Assembly: GCF_964204645.1 (NCBI RefSeq)
Contig: NC_134033.1
Coordinates: 3,779,631 to 3,843,630, forward strand
Direction of reading: 5' to 3'
DNA: 64,000 nucleotides
From: Tubulanus polymorphus
Lineage: Eukaryota > Nemertea > Palaeonemertea > Tubulaniformes > Tubulanidae
The position numbers were made by a program, and so were the translations under genes. Positions 1 to 10,745 of the stretch are shown here, one piece after another. The notes beneath the pieces are model-generated. The model searched no databases. It had not been told where the DNA came from and was given only the letters and a program-made list of their open reading frames with translations. The first letter of the stretch is position 1, and every line of letters begins with the position of its first letter.

Positions 1-260
1 TGTCGAAATTCGACATAATAAGTCGAATTTCGACATAATAAGTCGAATTTCGTGTTAATTAAGTCGAATTTCGACTTAATAAGTCGAAATTCGACATGAA
101 AATAACTCGAAATTCGACTTAATTAACACGAAATTCGACTTATTATGTCGAAATTCGACTTATTTTCATGTCGAAATTCGACTTATTATGTCGAAATTCG
201 ACTTATTTTCATGTCGAAATTCGACTTATTATGTCGAAATTCGACTTAATAAGTCGAAAT
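1..260. repeat. Palindromic AT-rich satellite, roughly 20-bp units
   Basis: About a dozen units of the type TCGAAATTCGACTTATTATG run head to tail. Each core (TCGAAATTCGA or TCGAATTTCGA) is nearly its own reverse complement. On a larger scale, bases about 38-70 are the reverse complement of about 109-143, so the block can fold into a long hairpin. The array probably continues beyond the left edge of the window. No coding content is seen. Confidence 0.9.
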
Positions 261-479
261 TGTGAAAAAAATTTCTCGTATGTCACCTAGGGGCTTCCGT
301 AGATAACCCTAAGGAAGCCCGTCATACGTCACGCTACTGACCAAGGAATCCCGAGAACGTTGAAATCAACCCTGGGAAATCCAGGAATTACCAAACAAGA
401 TCACCGTGTCGACCAATCAGCGTCGTTGAATTATGTTCACGTGCGTCCCAGTTATAATCAAAACATTGTTGTTTTCAGT

Positions 480-678
480 TTAGTGCAGTAGTACTGTTAC
501 TTACACGGCGTGCTGTTGTTTATCTGTTACAGAGAGAGAGAGAGGGAGATAGAGAGAGATCATAGAGAGAGGCTTGTCAGCGTGAAAGGAAAATACACTA
601 CCATTTTCCGTGTATTCGTGACACCACAAGTCAGGTGTGAGGTTATAATAGAGTCAAGACAGACATTATTGCGTGAGG
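480..678 (+). other. Possible 5' untranslated exon of the LRR gene
   Basis: A consensus splice donor (GAG|GTAAGAAG, GT at 679-680) ends this stretch. A consensus acceptor (TTTTTCCGTTTCAG, ending at 1742) stands just before the LRR start codon at 1753, so an untranslated first exon must lie upstream. This segment is a candidate. It includes a GA-rich microsatellite at about 531-572. The exon's left boundary is a guess and no transcript evidence is available. Confidence 0.3.
531..572 (+). repeat. GA microsatellite
   Basis: Imperfect (GA)n run with scattered interruptions (GGGAGATAG, TCATAG). Confidence 0.8.
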
Positions 679-699
679 TAAGAAGAAACTTCAAATACA

Positions 700-1740
700 T
701 TTTTACTAACCAACCTGACCATATGCGCTAAACTCACTGAAAAATTCCAAAACTTCAATTTTTGAAGTACATGTACTGTAGAGGCCTAAACAGTTTATTT
801 TTTCCTATCGGTTGTTGGCGGTGGTGTAGGCCTATTTTGGGGTGGTAAGTGTGGGGGTGAGGATGTGTGTGTGTGGGCCAGGGGGGGGGGGGGGTAAGTG
901 TGGTTGGGAATAGGCCAGAGGCCTTTTCGAAACGGTCTCTTCTTACCTTTTCTTCTTTTGGTGGGACACAATCAAAGAAAGGTGACAAACTACCACGATC
1001 CGCAGTGGATACTGGGACGTATCACTACAGATTACAGATAGGCCTACAGATTTAATTTAAGATCTGTCAAAGCCGAGGTTCGTACTTTGGGAAATGAACT
1101 CCAGGCTTAGTTAGAACTTACCTAATCGTGGTGGTAAGCTTATAATATAAGCTTATTTAATCGGATGGGCTTTTTGTGAAAATATCCGATCGGGCCTACT
1201 AGCCTACCAGTCGATCCTCGCTTGCAAGGGTTTCATTGCTTCGCGCTGAAGTTCGTGTCAACGTAAACACTGGCTGCGGACCCTTCACCGGTCTATTACA
1301 CCGTCCAAAATTTTTGGGGCTTAATAGACAAATTAGAGACTGCGGCCAGGGTTTACAAAAAGCTTCAACAGTCGGCAATCTGACTACTGCCCTACAAGGG
1401 TCGTTATTGGCTTCCGAAACTGTGGGACCAGGTATTATCATTAAGAGCCAAGGGGGGGGGGGTAAATTTCATTTTTGGCGGGCGATGAATTAAGGCCTAT
1501 AGAAACCTGGGCTTGGTTTCACGGACTGGTATCAAACTTATCCCTAGGGGTAACTCCTAAATCTGAGTAACAACCACAGTAACAACGAGAAACCATGGTT
1601 AAAAACTGACAAATTTCGAAATGTTCCCAGGGACTAGTTGGCTTCGGCATCTATGAAACCGAGTCCTGATGACGTGTTCCTCTCTGTCTTCCTCTCCCGA
1701 GAGAAATGGTAATCTTCGAATTATGACATTTTTCCGTTTC
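700..1740. other. Non-coding stretch with G homopolymers
   Basis: This is probably the first intron of the LRR gene. It contains poly-G runs at about 880-893 and 1452-1462. No open frame with protein-like composition and no recognised repeat was seen. Confidence 0.5.
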
Positions 1741-1752
1741 AGATGTTAAAAC

Positions 1753-1974
1753 ATGGCTAGGCGTGAATCGATTACGATGATGATTACCGCTATTGTTGTC
1801 GTCGCCGCGGCGATGACGGTCGGTCGGGTGACGGGCGCGTGCCCGGCGGCGTGTTCGTGCGACCCCGCGACGGGACTCTACGACTGCCGCGACGCGAACC
1901 TACGGGGAATTCCGACCAGACTGCCGAACCCGGGCAGCGTCAAACAGCTTCTACTGAGCGGAAATAAAATCGAG
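1753..1974 (+). CDS. LRR transmembrane protein, coding exon 1
   Basis: This exon encodes a signal peptide of about 29 residues (hydrophobic core ITAIVVVAAAMTV) followed by a cysteine-rich LRR N-terminal cap (CPAACSCDPATGLYDCRD) and the beginning of the first repeat (VKQLLLSGNKIE). The start ATG lies 10 bases after a strong acceptor and is the first ATG of the exon. The donor is CGAG|GTACGA. The exon is 222 bases, exactly 74 codons, so it joins in phase 0 to the exon at 5273, where the repeat motif continues without a break. GC-rich codon use matches exon 2 and contrasts with the AT-rich flanks. Confidence 0.88.
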
Positions 1975-1999
1975 GTACGAAATATGGATTGGTTGGACT

Positions 2000-2299
2000 T
2001 TAACCCTTTCAGCGCGTCTACACCGCAGTGCGGTGTATAAATCAGTGATAGATTTTTGCTAGTACACCGCAGTGCAAAAATCGATGAAGTATTGATGTAA
2101 TTAGTAATTATTTCTATTGGAAGATGGCAGCACCTGTTAAACATAGTATAATACTAGTAACTAACGATACATCGCACCGCGGTGTAGACGCACTATAGAG
2201 GTATTCCCGTTATTCAACACACTAGGCTGGAATTTTTGAAAATTTTCAAATTATCTTCAGCACTATAGGGTATTAATTAGCCAGCACTGAAAGGGTTAA
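2000..2299. mobile_element. piggyBac-type MITE (TTAA target, CCCTTTCAG ends)
   Basis: The left end reads TTAACCCTTTCAGCGC and the right end GCACTGAAAGGGTTAA, so terminal inverted repeats of about 12-16 bp sit inside a TTAA duplication. This is the signature of piggyBac-superfamily elements. The length is 300 bp with no transposase, so the element is non-autonomous. The interior carries a second inverted pair around GCGTCTACACCGC and GCGGTGTAGACGC. Confidence 0.75.
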
Positions 2300-2673
2300 C
2301 CTGGGACAGATTGCATGAACGCGGCTGCAGTGCGAAAATGGTCCTATCCTAAACCTTGAGATAGATTTTTGCTAGTACACCGCAGTGCAAAAATCGATGA
2401 AGTATTGATGTAATTAGTAATTATTTCTATTGGAAGATGGCAGCACCTGTTAAACATAGTATAATACTAGTAACTAACGATACATCGCACCGCGGTGTAG
2501 ACGCACTATAGAGGTATTCCCGTTATTCAACACACTAGGCTGGAATTTTTGAAAATTTTCAAATTATCTTCAGCACTATAGGGTATTAATTAGCCAGCAC
2601 TGAAAGGGTTAACCTGGGACAGATTGCATGAACGCGGCTGCAGTGCAAAAATGGTCCTATCCTAAACCTTGAG
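2047..2673. repeat. 313-bp tandem duplication covering most of the MITE
   Basis: Bases from 2047 recur from 2360 with an offset of 313 and only isolated differences. The second copy lacks the left terminal repeat of the MITE but retains its right end (TTAA at 2609-2612) and the flank up to CCTAAACCTTGAG. The duplication therefore happened after insertion and copied the right part of the element plus its flank. Confidence 0.88.
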
Positions 2674-3052
2674 ACTGTGCTTAACTAAAGAACTAAGATG
2701 GCCTTAGATTGGTCTTAAATCTAAGCGATGACTATGGGACTGGATCCTAAAATCCCAGTTGACTGTCAGTCATGACTTATAGTTGTGGTGATCCTAAATT
2801 TTATGACTTGTCTTAAGTTGTTGAGATTTGCGTGTTTTCTGCAAGGTTTCAACAATCAACGTAGATGAGTTCATATACGACTGAATATTCCATATCATTT
2901 AGTAAAAAAATGCAAAGAATATATCTTTTCTAGAGAAGCTTTCTGTACTAGGGGTATTTTGTTGGTTATTGAACCAAAATTTGAAAAATTAGCATCTAGA
3001 CTGGTATTAAGTTGTCAGATTGGCTAAAGAACCAAAATTCGCTATAGAACCT

Positions 3053-3200
3053 GGGGCCGGTTGCATAGTCATGGCTTATAGGCCTACTTAAGACCAGTCT
3101 AAAACCAACTTAGTTCTATAGCCAATCTAACAAGTTAAGACCAGTCTTAAGATTGAAGACCACTTTTGGACTTAAGTCACGACTGTGCAACTGTCCCCAG
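3053..3200. mobile_element. 145-bp inverted-repeat MITE, copy 1
   Basis: Ends GGGGCCGGTTGCATAGTCATG and, inverted, GACTGTGCAACTGTCCCC form imperfect terminal repeats of about 26 bp. The interior has repeated AAGACCAGTCTTA motifs. Homologous copies lie at about 4920-5068 and 8178-8320. Confidence 0.75.
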
Positions 3201-4529
3201 AGTTTCGACTGGTCTTAGGTTGATAGGTTATAAAACCGAAATGAGCTCTTAGACTGACTGATCTTCAAAATTGTTTGATTTGCTGAGAAACCGATGCGGT
3301 CGAACCAAAAGATTTCTCCATATTCGCCTGTAGCAGATTCTCTCTGGGAATTTTGTGTTACACATAGGCCTACTATAACATGGAAAAAGACCGGGGAAAA
3401 CTCGTGGAATTTGTAAATGGCGGATAGTGGCAGCGCCCTCTAGGCCTACGGGACCTAGTTTCTCTAAGAATGATTTAATTCAGGGAATACAAAGGGTCCA
3501 ATTTAGATTTCTTCATTACTTCAGTTTACGTTAATTCCATTAAACCCTTTTCTTGAGCAATCGGGACCGTTTTATGGAAAACCTTTTCGATGAATTATTT
3601 CACATTCTTTCGACAGATTTATTGATATTTAATGTGTCATTGTTCCTAGAATTCGGGAACAAAAGAAAAACCGGCCAGGGTCGAAAAATGGTTGGAATAG
3701 AAATCGCGCTATTTTCGGCGACCCGGTTTTAAAAGGACACCGATGACCCACTCGTCCACGAAACCGTGAACAAAACTATCACGACTCTTGCACACGCGGC
3801 CCCCACGCGCGCAAATCTTATTGTTGTTTTGAAGAAATCATTTTCGAGCAATTCATGACTGTTCTATTCATTAAAAGGCAATTGACCCGAAATCGCGTTC
3901 GATATTGTTTAACTTTCAATGGAAAAAGACCTTCGTAATTGAAACGTGTCTTTTGAAGAAATATAAGATGAGCAAAATTTTCAGTTTGGAAAGATCTCGC
4001 CAGGTCTTTTCCGTGTCAGGGTCTCTCGAAACGCGTGATCTAATCTCTGAAAGCTAATTTGTCGCGTTCTTTGTTAAAAACACCACCGGTTCCACACTAA
4101 AAAGAGATTTGTTGAAATGTGTTCGTTTTCATTTACTGTTAGTATTAATGTTTGTCATATTAACCCGTGTGAACTTGAAGGAACAAAAACCATCAAATTC
4201 TGAGTTTTAGCCGTTTGCCTCAAACGTACCGCTCAAATTCTGAAAAAGTGCTTTCGAAAATCTTTTTAATCACATATTTCCTTTCTGAAGAACAATTCAT
4301 TTCATAACGCTACGATTTTCACAACAAGGTGACGATTCCGATTTCATGGGTTCACCCAGCTTCAAACAATCCTAGATCCGTCCTTGTATTTTATCCAGCA
4401 TTTTAGAAACAATGACTTGAAGTTTATAGTCCATCTTAAAATCTTAAAAACCCTCGAATTTTGATGGTTATGTCATAATAATGATAATTATTAGTGTTAT
4501 TTATGTAGCGCAGGTATCTCAACCAGGAG

Positions 4530-4680
4530 TGAAGTGAAGTTTATTTAGACACAAAAGTACAGAGGAGAATACAAATACGCAAAAATATAAATCAGTCATT
4601 AATGTACAGAAATGTGTCAAGGATTCATCCCAAGCCAAACAAGGCTGCACTCAGAAAGGGGATGAACCCTGAAAACTAAT
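4530..4680 (-). mobile_element. Possible retroposon 3' end, antisense
   Basis: Starts with GTTTATTTAGACAC and ends with GGGGATGAACCCTGAAA. The base composition resembles the reversed tail of a SINE or LINE. No second copy was found in the window, so this is a weak call. Confidence 0.3.
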
Positions 4681-4919
4681 AATGAGAAAAAAAAGAAAAA
4701 TTATATAGATGATGATATATACATAATTTTGATAAATCAGATCCTTACAATGATGATAATTGAGTCCGTCTGTTTAAATGCGCTGCAAATTTGGTATTAA
4801 TTACCCCCAACCCATAACTCTATTCTTGTATCAGTCATCTCTGCCTGGGTAGAAGTAACATCTGAACAGCTGCTAGACGCTTTGGAGTCGTCTATCAGAC
4901 CAGGTACTCATTTACTTCT

Positions 4920-5068
4920 GGGGCCTTTTGCAGAGTGATGGCTTAGACTTAAGACCAGTCTAAGACCAACTTAGTTTTATAGCCAATCTAACAACTTAAG
5001 ACCAGTCTTAAGATTTAAGACCACTTTTGGACTTACGGTAAGTCACAACTGTGCAACTGGCCCCTGGG
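4920..5068. mobile_element. 145-bp inverted-repeat MITE, copy 2
   Basis: Same family and orientation as the element at 3053: GGGGCCTTTTGCAGAGTGATGG at one end, GTGCAACTGGCCCC at the other, and AAGACCAGTCTTAAG inside. It lies directly beside a tRNA-like SINE head. Confidence 0.75.
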
Positions 5069-5104
5069 TGGGCTGAGGCAATTAGGAGCCTATAGACCGG
5101 GGAC

Positions 5105-5182
5105 ATTATTGTAATATACGGGGATCGAACCCATGACCTGGCTTCCCATGAACGCTCTACCACTCGGCCACACCGCTCGTTA
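5105..5182 (-). mobile_element. tRNA-derived SINE head or tRNA pseudogene
   Basis: On the minus strand GTGGCCGAGTGGTAGAGCG matches an A box and D arm, and GGGTTCGATCCCC matches a B box and T arm, at tRNA-like spacing. The acceptor-stem ends do not pair, so this is a SINE head or pseudogene, not a working tRNA. Confidence 0.6.
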
Positions 5183-5272
5183 TATACCCCCAAAGCCCCT
5201 CGAATACCCCTAGAATACCCCTCGAATTCCGAAATCATTGATCTGTACGAGAATTTTTCGATATATTTTCAG

Positions 5273-6676
5273 GTGGTCGCGTCGTTGGACATGTACCGCA
5301 ACTTGGTGCACCTCGATCTGGCGAACAACCGGTTAGAAGTGATCGAAGCGGGCGCGTTCGCCGGCGCCGCCGACCTGCGCATGCTGTCGCTAGCCAACAA
5401 CCGCATATCGGTCGTCGACCGGCGCATGTTCCGCGGTTTGAAGAGTCTCGAGATCGTCGACCTGTCGAATAACGATATCGCGGAAATCAGCGACGAGGCG
5501 TTCGCCGATTGCGCCGGCTTGCTGAATCTCGACGCGTCGGGCAACGCGATCAAACGCGTCGCGCGCGCGGCGTTCGTCGGTCTCGACTCGTCGTTGAGCT
5601 ACCTCGACTTGTCGCGCAACCGGCTGACGGAGATTCCGACGAAATCGTTCGCCGAGTTGCGCATGTTGCGCGCGCTTCTACTCGAAAACAACGCCGTCCA
5701 GGTCGTGCGTTCGAACTCGTTCGACGGACTGGCGAAGTTGCGTAAATTGAGCCTGACGGGCAACGCGATCGTGACGATATCGGACGGCGCGTTTGCCGGC
5801 GCCAAGGCCCCCGTCGACCTGCGTTATCTGTCGCTGAAGGAGAATAAGTTGGCGCGAGTACCGACGACGGCGTTGGCGTCCGTACCGGCGCTGGAAGAGT
5901 TGGATCTGAGCGGTAACGCGTTCGAGGTCGTCGACCCCGATTCGTTCAAACCGTTCGATCGTCTGCGTCTGCTCCGCGCGAACGACTGCCCGCGTTTGAA
6001 GGTCGTGCGGAACTACGCGTTCTCCGAGTTGATACTGCTCGAGGAGTTGCAGCTCGGCGGTAACCGCGCGTTGGACACGTTGGAACCGCACGCGTTACTC
6101 GCGACGCCCTCGCTGAAGCGTTTGTTCCTCGCGCGCAACAAATTGTCGTCGGTGCCCGAGGAGCTGGCCGACTGGCGCCGATTGGACGTTCTCGACTTGC
6201 GGTACAACCCGTGGCGATGCGAGTGCGCGTCGCGCTGGATGGCCGACATGTTAAAATACGTGGCGCGTAACGCGACGCGGTTCTACGCCGACGAGGTCTA
6301 CTGCGTCGACGTCGGCGGGCAACACCGACGGATCGTCGACGCGCTTCCGCGGGATTTCGGCTGCCCGTTGTCGGCGGCGCAGCGGAACGATGACGCCGCC
6401 GCGGCCGCCAAAGACGAGTTCGACCATCGCATAATGTTCGGCATAATCGGCGCTACGAGTCTGGCGTTGGTCGTCGCATTTTTCGTCATTCTCTATAAAT
6501 TCAAAATCGACGTTTTCAAACGGTGTCGCGGACAGATGCGGTATAGACGACAGTCGAATCTGGAAACGGTCGTCACGATGACGTCAGCGGCCGCCGCCGC
6601 GACGGCGGCGGACTCGGAGCAGACGCCGATGAAAGTTCAAAACGGTATTTCGTCGTCCGGTGAGATTACGTCCTGA
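5273..6676 (+). CDS. LRR transmembrane protein, coding exon 2
   Basis: This is the last exon of a 541-residue type I membrane protein. It encodes about 12 tandem leucine-rich repeats (for example LVHLDLANNRLEVIEAGAF), then a C-terminal cap with the usual NPWRCEC start and two later cysteines, a charged alanine-rich linker, one membrane span near residues 461-484 (GIIGATSLALVVAFFVI) and a cytoplasmic tail of about 57 residues. The domain order signal-LRRNT-LRR-LRRCT-TM is typical of cell-surface adhesion or signalling LRR proteins (connectin, LRRC15 or vasorin style). No immunoglobulin, FN3 or TIR domain is present. The tail has an alanine run with TAADSEQTP and no recognisable motif. The specific orthologue is not identified. 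The acceptor is TATATTTTCAG and the phase is 0. Confidence 0.9.
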   Translation: MVASLDMYRNLVHLDLANNRLEVIEAGAFAGAADLRMLSLANNRISVVDRRMFRGLKSLEIVDLSNNDIAEISDEAFADCAGLLNLDASGNAIKRVARAAFVGLDSSLSYLDLSRNRLTEIPTKSFAELRMLRALLLENNAVQVVRSNSFDGLAKLRKLSLTGNAIVTISDGAFAGAKAPVDLRYLSLKENKLARVPTTALASVPALEELDLSGNAFEVVDPDSFKPFDRLRLLRANDCPRLKVVRNYAFSELILLEELQLGGNRALDTLEPHALLATPSLKRLFLARNKLSSVPEELADWRRLDVLDLRYNPWRCECASRWMADMLKYVARNATRFYADEVYCVDVGGQHRRIVDALPRDFGCPLSAAQRNDDAAAAAKDEFDHRIMFGIIGATSLALVVAFFVILYKFKIDVFKRCRGQMRYRRQSNLETVVTMTSAAAAATAADSEQTPMKVQNGISSSGEITS

Positions 6677-8177
6677 GATACTGATCATCGGTTTACGACG
6701 CGAGTATTTCTTCTCATTTCGGCCGCTTTCTCTCTCCGTCGAAATCGAGACCCTGGAAGCCTTCGATCTTCATTGTATATATTGAATATTACTTTTAAAC
6801 ATTAAGGGATACTGGCAGCGCTCACCCGCTGCAGCAGTATCAGGGCAGGGCCGCTAACAGGGGAAGCCCCCACAAATGTTGGAAAAGTGCCCTTTTTGCA
6901 AAATACTGTTTTATTTTATAGAACTATTCTTTTTCGGAAACCTTTGCCCCCTCCCCCCTCAAAAAAAGAAGAATTCAAATGCGAGGTATGGCTCTGCAGG
7001 GGCGGATCGAAGAAAATTGCAAGGTGGGGGTTCAACCCTGACTTAAACGAGAAAACTTAAGTTTAAAGTTTATCGGCGCCTTGAAAAAGTTAAGTAACTC
7101 ATGAGCGGCACTCGAGATCGTTTCGAAATATTCGATGGTTTTTCGCGCCATGCTCGTACTACTACTTTTACTACTGCTAGTTATTTATTGTCCCATGTTT
7201 GTCTATTTGTCAGGCAGACATTGGCAGACGTGCCGGTACTAGACGAGCGATATTATGATTTATTGCCTTGTTTTCGTACTTTTTAAACGCGCGAGCAGCT
7301 GATGACATTGTAACCCGTTTTCAATGTCGTATTTTCATACTTAACTATGTATTAATTATGTAATTTCGTGGCACCGCGAGGTCAAGGTCGGCGCTAATTA
7401 TGTATTTAATCGTCAACAGGATGTACGTCCTAAAACTGTCATTTCTCAAAGGCTGCTCGGGCGCAAAAATGTTCCTGAAATTTAAGCCTATTAACTTAAA
7501 AATGAAACAGATAAATTCTTTTCATTCTCATGAGAGGAGATTTCTTGGAATTTCGAAATATGTTTACTCTACTACTGATTTCTGGTGTTGTTCAAAACCG
7601 GTGTAAATCTTTGAGGTTGGAATTATGTTTACATAAAATGCGGATATTTTTCTAACTAACCGATTCGAATTGTACAGTAATGTTTTAGCGCCAACAATGT
7701 TTAACGTTGATTACAAACAATACGTGCTGGTTTTCAAGACAAGACGAAATTTGTCTTTTTCCATTACGGTAACAATTGTTTATGTTTTTAGTTCTTCGTC
7801 GATGGATGTTTTAAACTTAGAATGAATGTATGAAATGACCTATTTTTGTTTCGTGAAATGCTCAATATGTTGGTTAAAAAATGTCAAATGTGGCAGTTGT
7901 TTGTTCAAGTTAGGAACATGACTGCATTTATAATCGATAAAAATAGCAAGTTTGTGGTATGAAGAGAATTTACCTGATCAGTCAAAATGTGGAGAGTGTA
8001 GAGGGGTTTTTACCCAATTAGTTAAACGTAGTCAGTAGAGGCGTTTGCTTTGGAATCTCGTGGGACCCCTAGAGTACACAAATTCCAAGGTAGTCGAAGC
8101 AGGGATGGGTCATTGTTCGGGTCACGTGCTTCGTAGCAAGTCTCTCTGATATTAGCGCTACTCGGAGCTTCTTTGCG
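6677..8177. other. Non-coding spacer downstream of the LRR gene
   Basis: Contains the probable 3' UTR of the LRR gene at its left end. Nothing else is recognised: short open frames here have no protein-like features. Confidence 0.5.
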
Positions 8178-8320
8178 GAAAAGCCGGTTCCATAGTAAGG
8201 GCTTAGAATTAAGACCAGTATGAAGCCAACTTAGTTCTATAACCAATCTAACAACTTAAGACCAGTCTTAGAATTCAAGACCAGTTTCGTTCTTAAGTCC
8301 TGACCATGGAACCGCCCCAC
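8178..8320. mobile_element. 145-bp inverted-repeat MITE, copy 3
   Basis: Diverged copy: GCCGGTTCCATAGTAAGGGC at the left, the AACTTAGTTCTATAACCAATC core, and GTCCTGACCATGGAACCGCCCC at the right. Confidence 0.7.
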
Positions 8321-8520
8321 CCCTGATTTAGGCTAACAATGACATGATAAAGCGGTCAGTTACAACGTCTATCAAGGGCACATCTCGCTAAAAGGTGCTG
8401 AAAAGTTCAAACCATGTTACAAACCAAAATTATTATTTCTTTATGCTGATTTTCAACACGGGTCCCCTCAATGCTATATAAACCATCACAGGGCGTTGAA
8501 AATGAGCCACTTGTTACTTA

Positions 8521-8661
8521 AGGGGTCATTCATTTATTACGTACGCATTAGGGGAGGGGAAGGCGAACGTGCAATTGCGTACTGTAATGTTGAATGTATA
8601 TGAAAAAATGGTCGATTTTTTTATTCAAATTCTATGCGTACGTAATAAACGAATGATCCCT
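8521..8661. mobile_element. MITE with ATTACGTACGCA inverted ends, copy 1
   Basis: AGGGGTCATTCATTTATTACG at the left and the inverted TACGTAATAAACGAATGATCCCT at the right form terminal repeats of about 27 bp. A G-rich stretch follows the left arm. No coding capacity. Confidence 0.75.
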
Positions 8662-8842
8662 TATGAATGGCCCTCTGCTCAGGTTTTGCAGCACGTGTGA
8701 CATATCCTATGCCTTCCATGTATTATATATATTTGGTATATTCCACTAAACGGTTGACATTTTTTTATTGTCAAATAAGTATTATTTATTTCATTATGTC
8801 GCCATTACAGTATTATAAATTAGGTGCGATAGACTCCTCCTA

Positions 8843-9007
8843 AGGGATCTTTCATTTATTACGTATGCGTTAGGGGAGGGGGAGCGGTCAGTGCAATTGC
8901 GTACTGTAATGCTTAATGTACATATATGAAAAAGATGGCTGATTTTGTGTGCGGGCGGGGGTTTAAAAATTCAAATTTTATGTCTACGTAATAAATGAAT
9001 GCTCCCT
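8843..9007. mobile_element. MITE with ATTACGTA inverted ends, copy 2
   Basis: Same family as the element at 8521. AGGGATCTTTCATTTATTACG at the left and ACGTAATAAATGAATGCTCCCT at the right, with the shared interior GTGCAATTGCGTACTGTAATG. Confidence 0.75.
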
Positions 9008-9244
9008 ACATAACTGGAATCAACTGGAACCAAGGATTTGTGTTTTACGCAGTGAAATTCGTTGTGATGGCTTTAAAATTTGCGTTCGATTTTAGGAGAT
9101 AATTTGACTTGAGAGCGTTTGAATCTAGTGGAGGGTGCAGTCGACAAAAACCTAAGATCCAGTGAGATTCGATATCATATCAAGTTCCATTGTGAATTAA
9201 CTGATTTGTGAATTTCTGGTGTGTTCTTAGTCCACTTGGGACTA

Positions 9245-9630
9245 CAGTGCCAGTTGGGTAGGAAACATCCCTCACTGAGGATATCTTATAATTCAATCAG
9301 GGAATTTGAATTTTTGGTGTCATGTTGTTCTTGCTGGTGACGAGTGACACAAGGAACCTCTTGATAAGAAACAGCCTTCACTGAGGATATCTTATAATTT
9401 AATCAGGGAATTTGAATTTTTGGTGTCATGTTGTTCTTGCTAGTGACGAGTGACACAAGGAACCTCATGATAAGAAACAGCCCTCACCGAGGATATCTTA
9501 TAATTTAATCAAGGAATTTGAATTTTTGGTGTCATGTTGTTCTTGCTGGTGACAACTGACACAAGGAACCGCTTGATAATAAACAGCCCTCACTGAGGAT
9601 ATGTCGTAGGCCTAATTTAATCAGAGGGAA
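9245..9630. repeat. 106-bp tandem repeat, about 3.6 copies
   Basis: The motif TTTTTGGTGTCATGTTGTTC starts at 9311, 9417 and 9523, giving a constant period of 106. Each unit also contains CACTGAGGATATCTTATAATT. Units differ at a few bases. Non-coding. Confidence 0.9.
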
Positions 9631-9897
9631 TTTTGGTAAGTGTTTGGGGAAATATATCAGGCTGATATATTTTCCCGACCTCTGACCTGTATCCTGAGGA
9701 AAAGTGTAAAAATGTCAATTTTTGGCGAAAAAAATATGTTACAGTGTTAGTAATGTAGCATGTTTTTCACGGAAATCCAAAAGGTTTTGCATACACAGCT
9801 GGTCAGGCCTTCTGTGTCTATAGTTGTGGATTTCATGTCAACTTTTTTACAGCGGATATTGAAATAATTTTACTGAGGGATAAACAATTTCGAATTT

Positions 9898-10105
9898 GAC
9901 CCGCACAACACTGTGGGCCTGGGTCCAGAGTCAAATTAAACCCACACAACTGTGGAACTGGATCCGGAGTCGAATTAAGCCCACATAACTGTGGAACTGG
10001 ATCCAGAGTCATATTAAACCCGAACAACCGTGGAACTGGGTCTAGAGTCAAATTAAAGCCAAACAACTGTAGAACTGGATCCAGAGTCATATTAAACCCA
10101 CACAA
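9898..10105 (-). repeat. 39-bp minisatellite, first block
   Basis: Units of 39 bp (AACTGTGGAACTGGATCCAG plus GAGTCAAATTAAACCCAC type) repeat about five times. Because 39 is a multiple of three, the minus strand stays open and reads as a 13-residue repeat containing FNLTLDPVPQL. A second block lies at 10262-10358. Confidence 0.85.
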
Positions 10106-10261
10106 TTATTGGATTTTGATTTTTTTTCATATTTCTACGACATTCCCCTTTTTTTGGTAGAGCCTTTAGGCTTGGGGATGTCCTTTCAGGACCAGTGGAC
10201 ATCAAAGCAACATTTATAAAAAATCTTTTACATACATTGATAAACAAATATATTATTACAA

Positions 10262-10358
10262 GGCACAACTGTGAAACTGGATCCAGAGTCAAATTAAACC
10301 CACGTAACTGTGGAACTGGATCCAGAGTCAAATTAAACCCACGCAACTGCGGAACTGG
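10262..10358 (-). repeat. 39-bp minisatellite, second block
   Basis: Two to three further units of the same repeat, separated from the first block by about 155 bp of unrelated AT-rich sequence. Confidence 0.8.
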
Positions 10359-10745
10359 AAATTAAGAGCTCTCAGATAAATGTACACTGTATGTCACAGA
10401 ATATGATAATACCGGTTGGATAGAAATATTTTTTTATGAAAAAAAAAATTACGTGACGTGTGTTGTTTGAACTATGATGAATGAATGAATGAATATTGTC
10501 TCTTTGCGCGCAGCTGTGCTGTTAGTACAGTGTTCTGATAATGTGTACAGTCGGATTTTCAATAAACGTTCTGTGCTATTCAACACGCTAAAACTACGTA
10601 TAACTATGTCGATCCTAGATAGACACAGCAAACCCCGCTTTATTCGGATATCAGTTTCATTAAGTCCGATTTAGTTCTAATCCCCTATATTATTGTTTTA
10701 AGATCCATCTTTGAAAAAATGAAATAAACGGTTGTTAAGTACGTA

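Larger units (their letters stand above)
1975..5272 (+). other. 3.3 kb intron of the LRR gene, MITE-rich
   Basis: The intron is bounded by GTACGA and TATATTTTCAG. It holds a TTAA-flanked MITE with a 313-bp tandem duplication, two copies of a 145-bp inverted-repeat MITE, a retroposon tail-like stretch (about 4530-4680) and a tRNA-like SINE head. The segment 3250-4500 shows no gene or recognisable repeat. Confidence 0.85.

Noticed and set aside
1-260. CRISPR-like array
   Set aside because: Units are directly adjacent palindromes without spacers, in eukaryotic DNA; it is a satellite.
5105-5182. Functional tRNA on the minus strand
   Set aside because: A and B boxes fit but the acceptor ends do not pair; more likely a SINE head.
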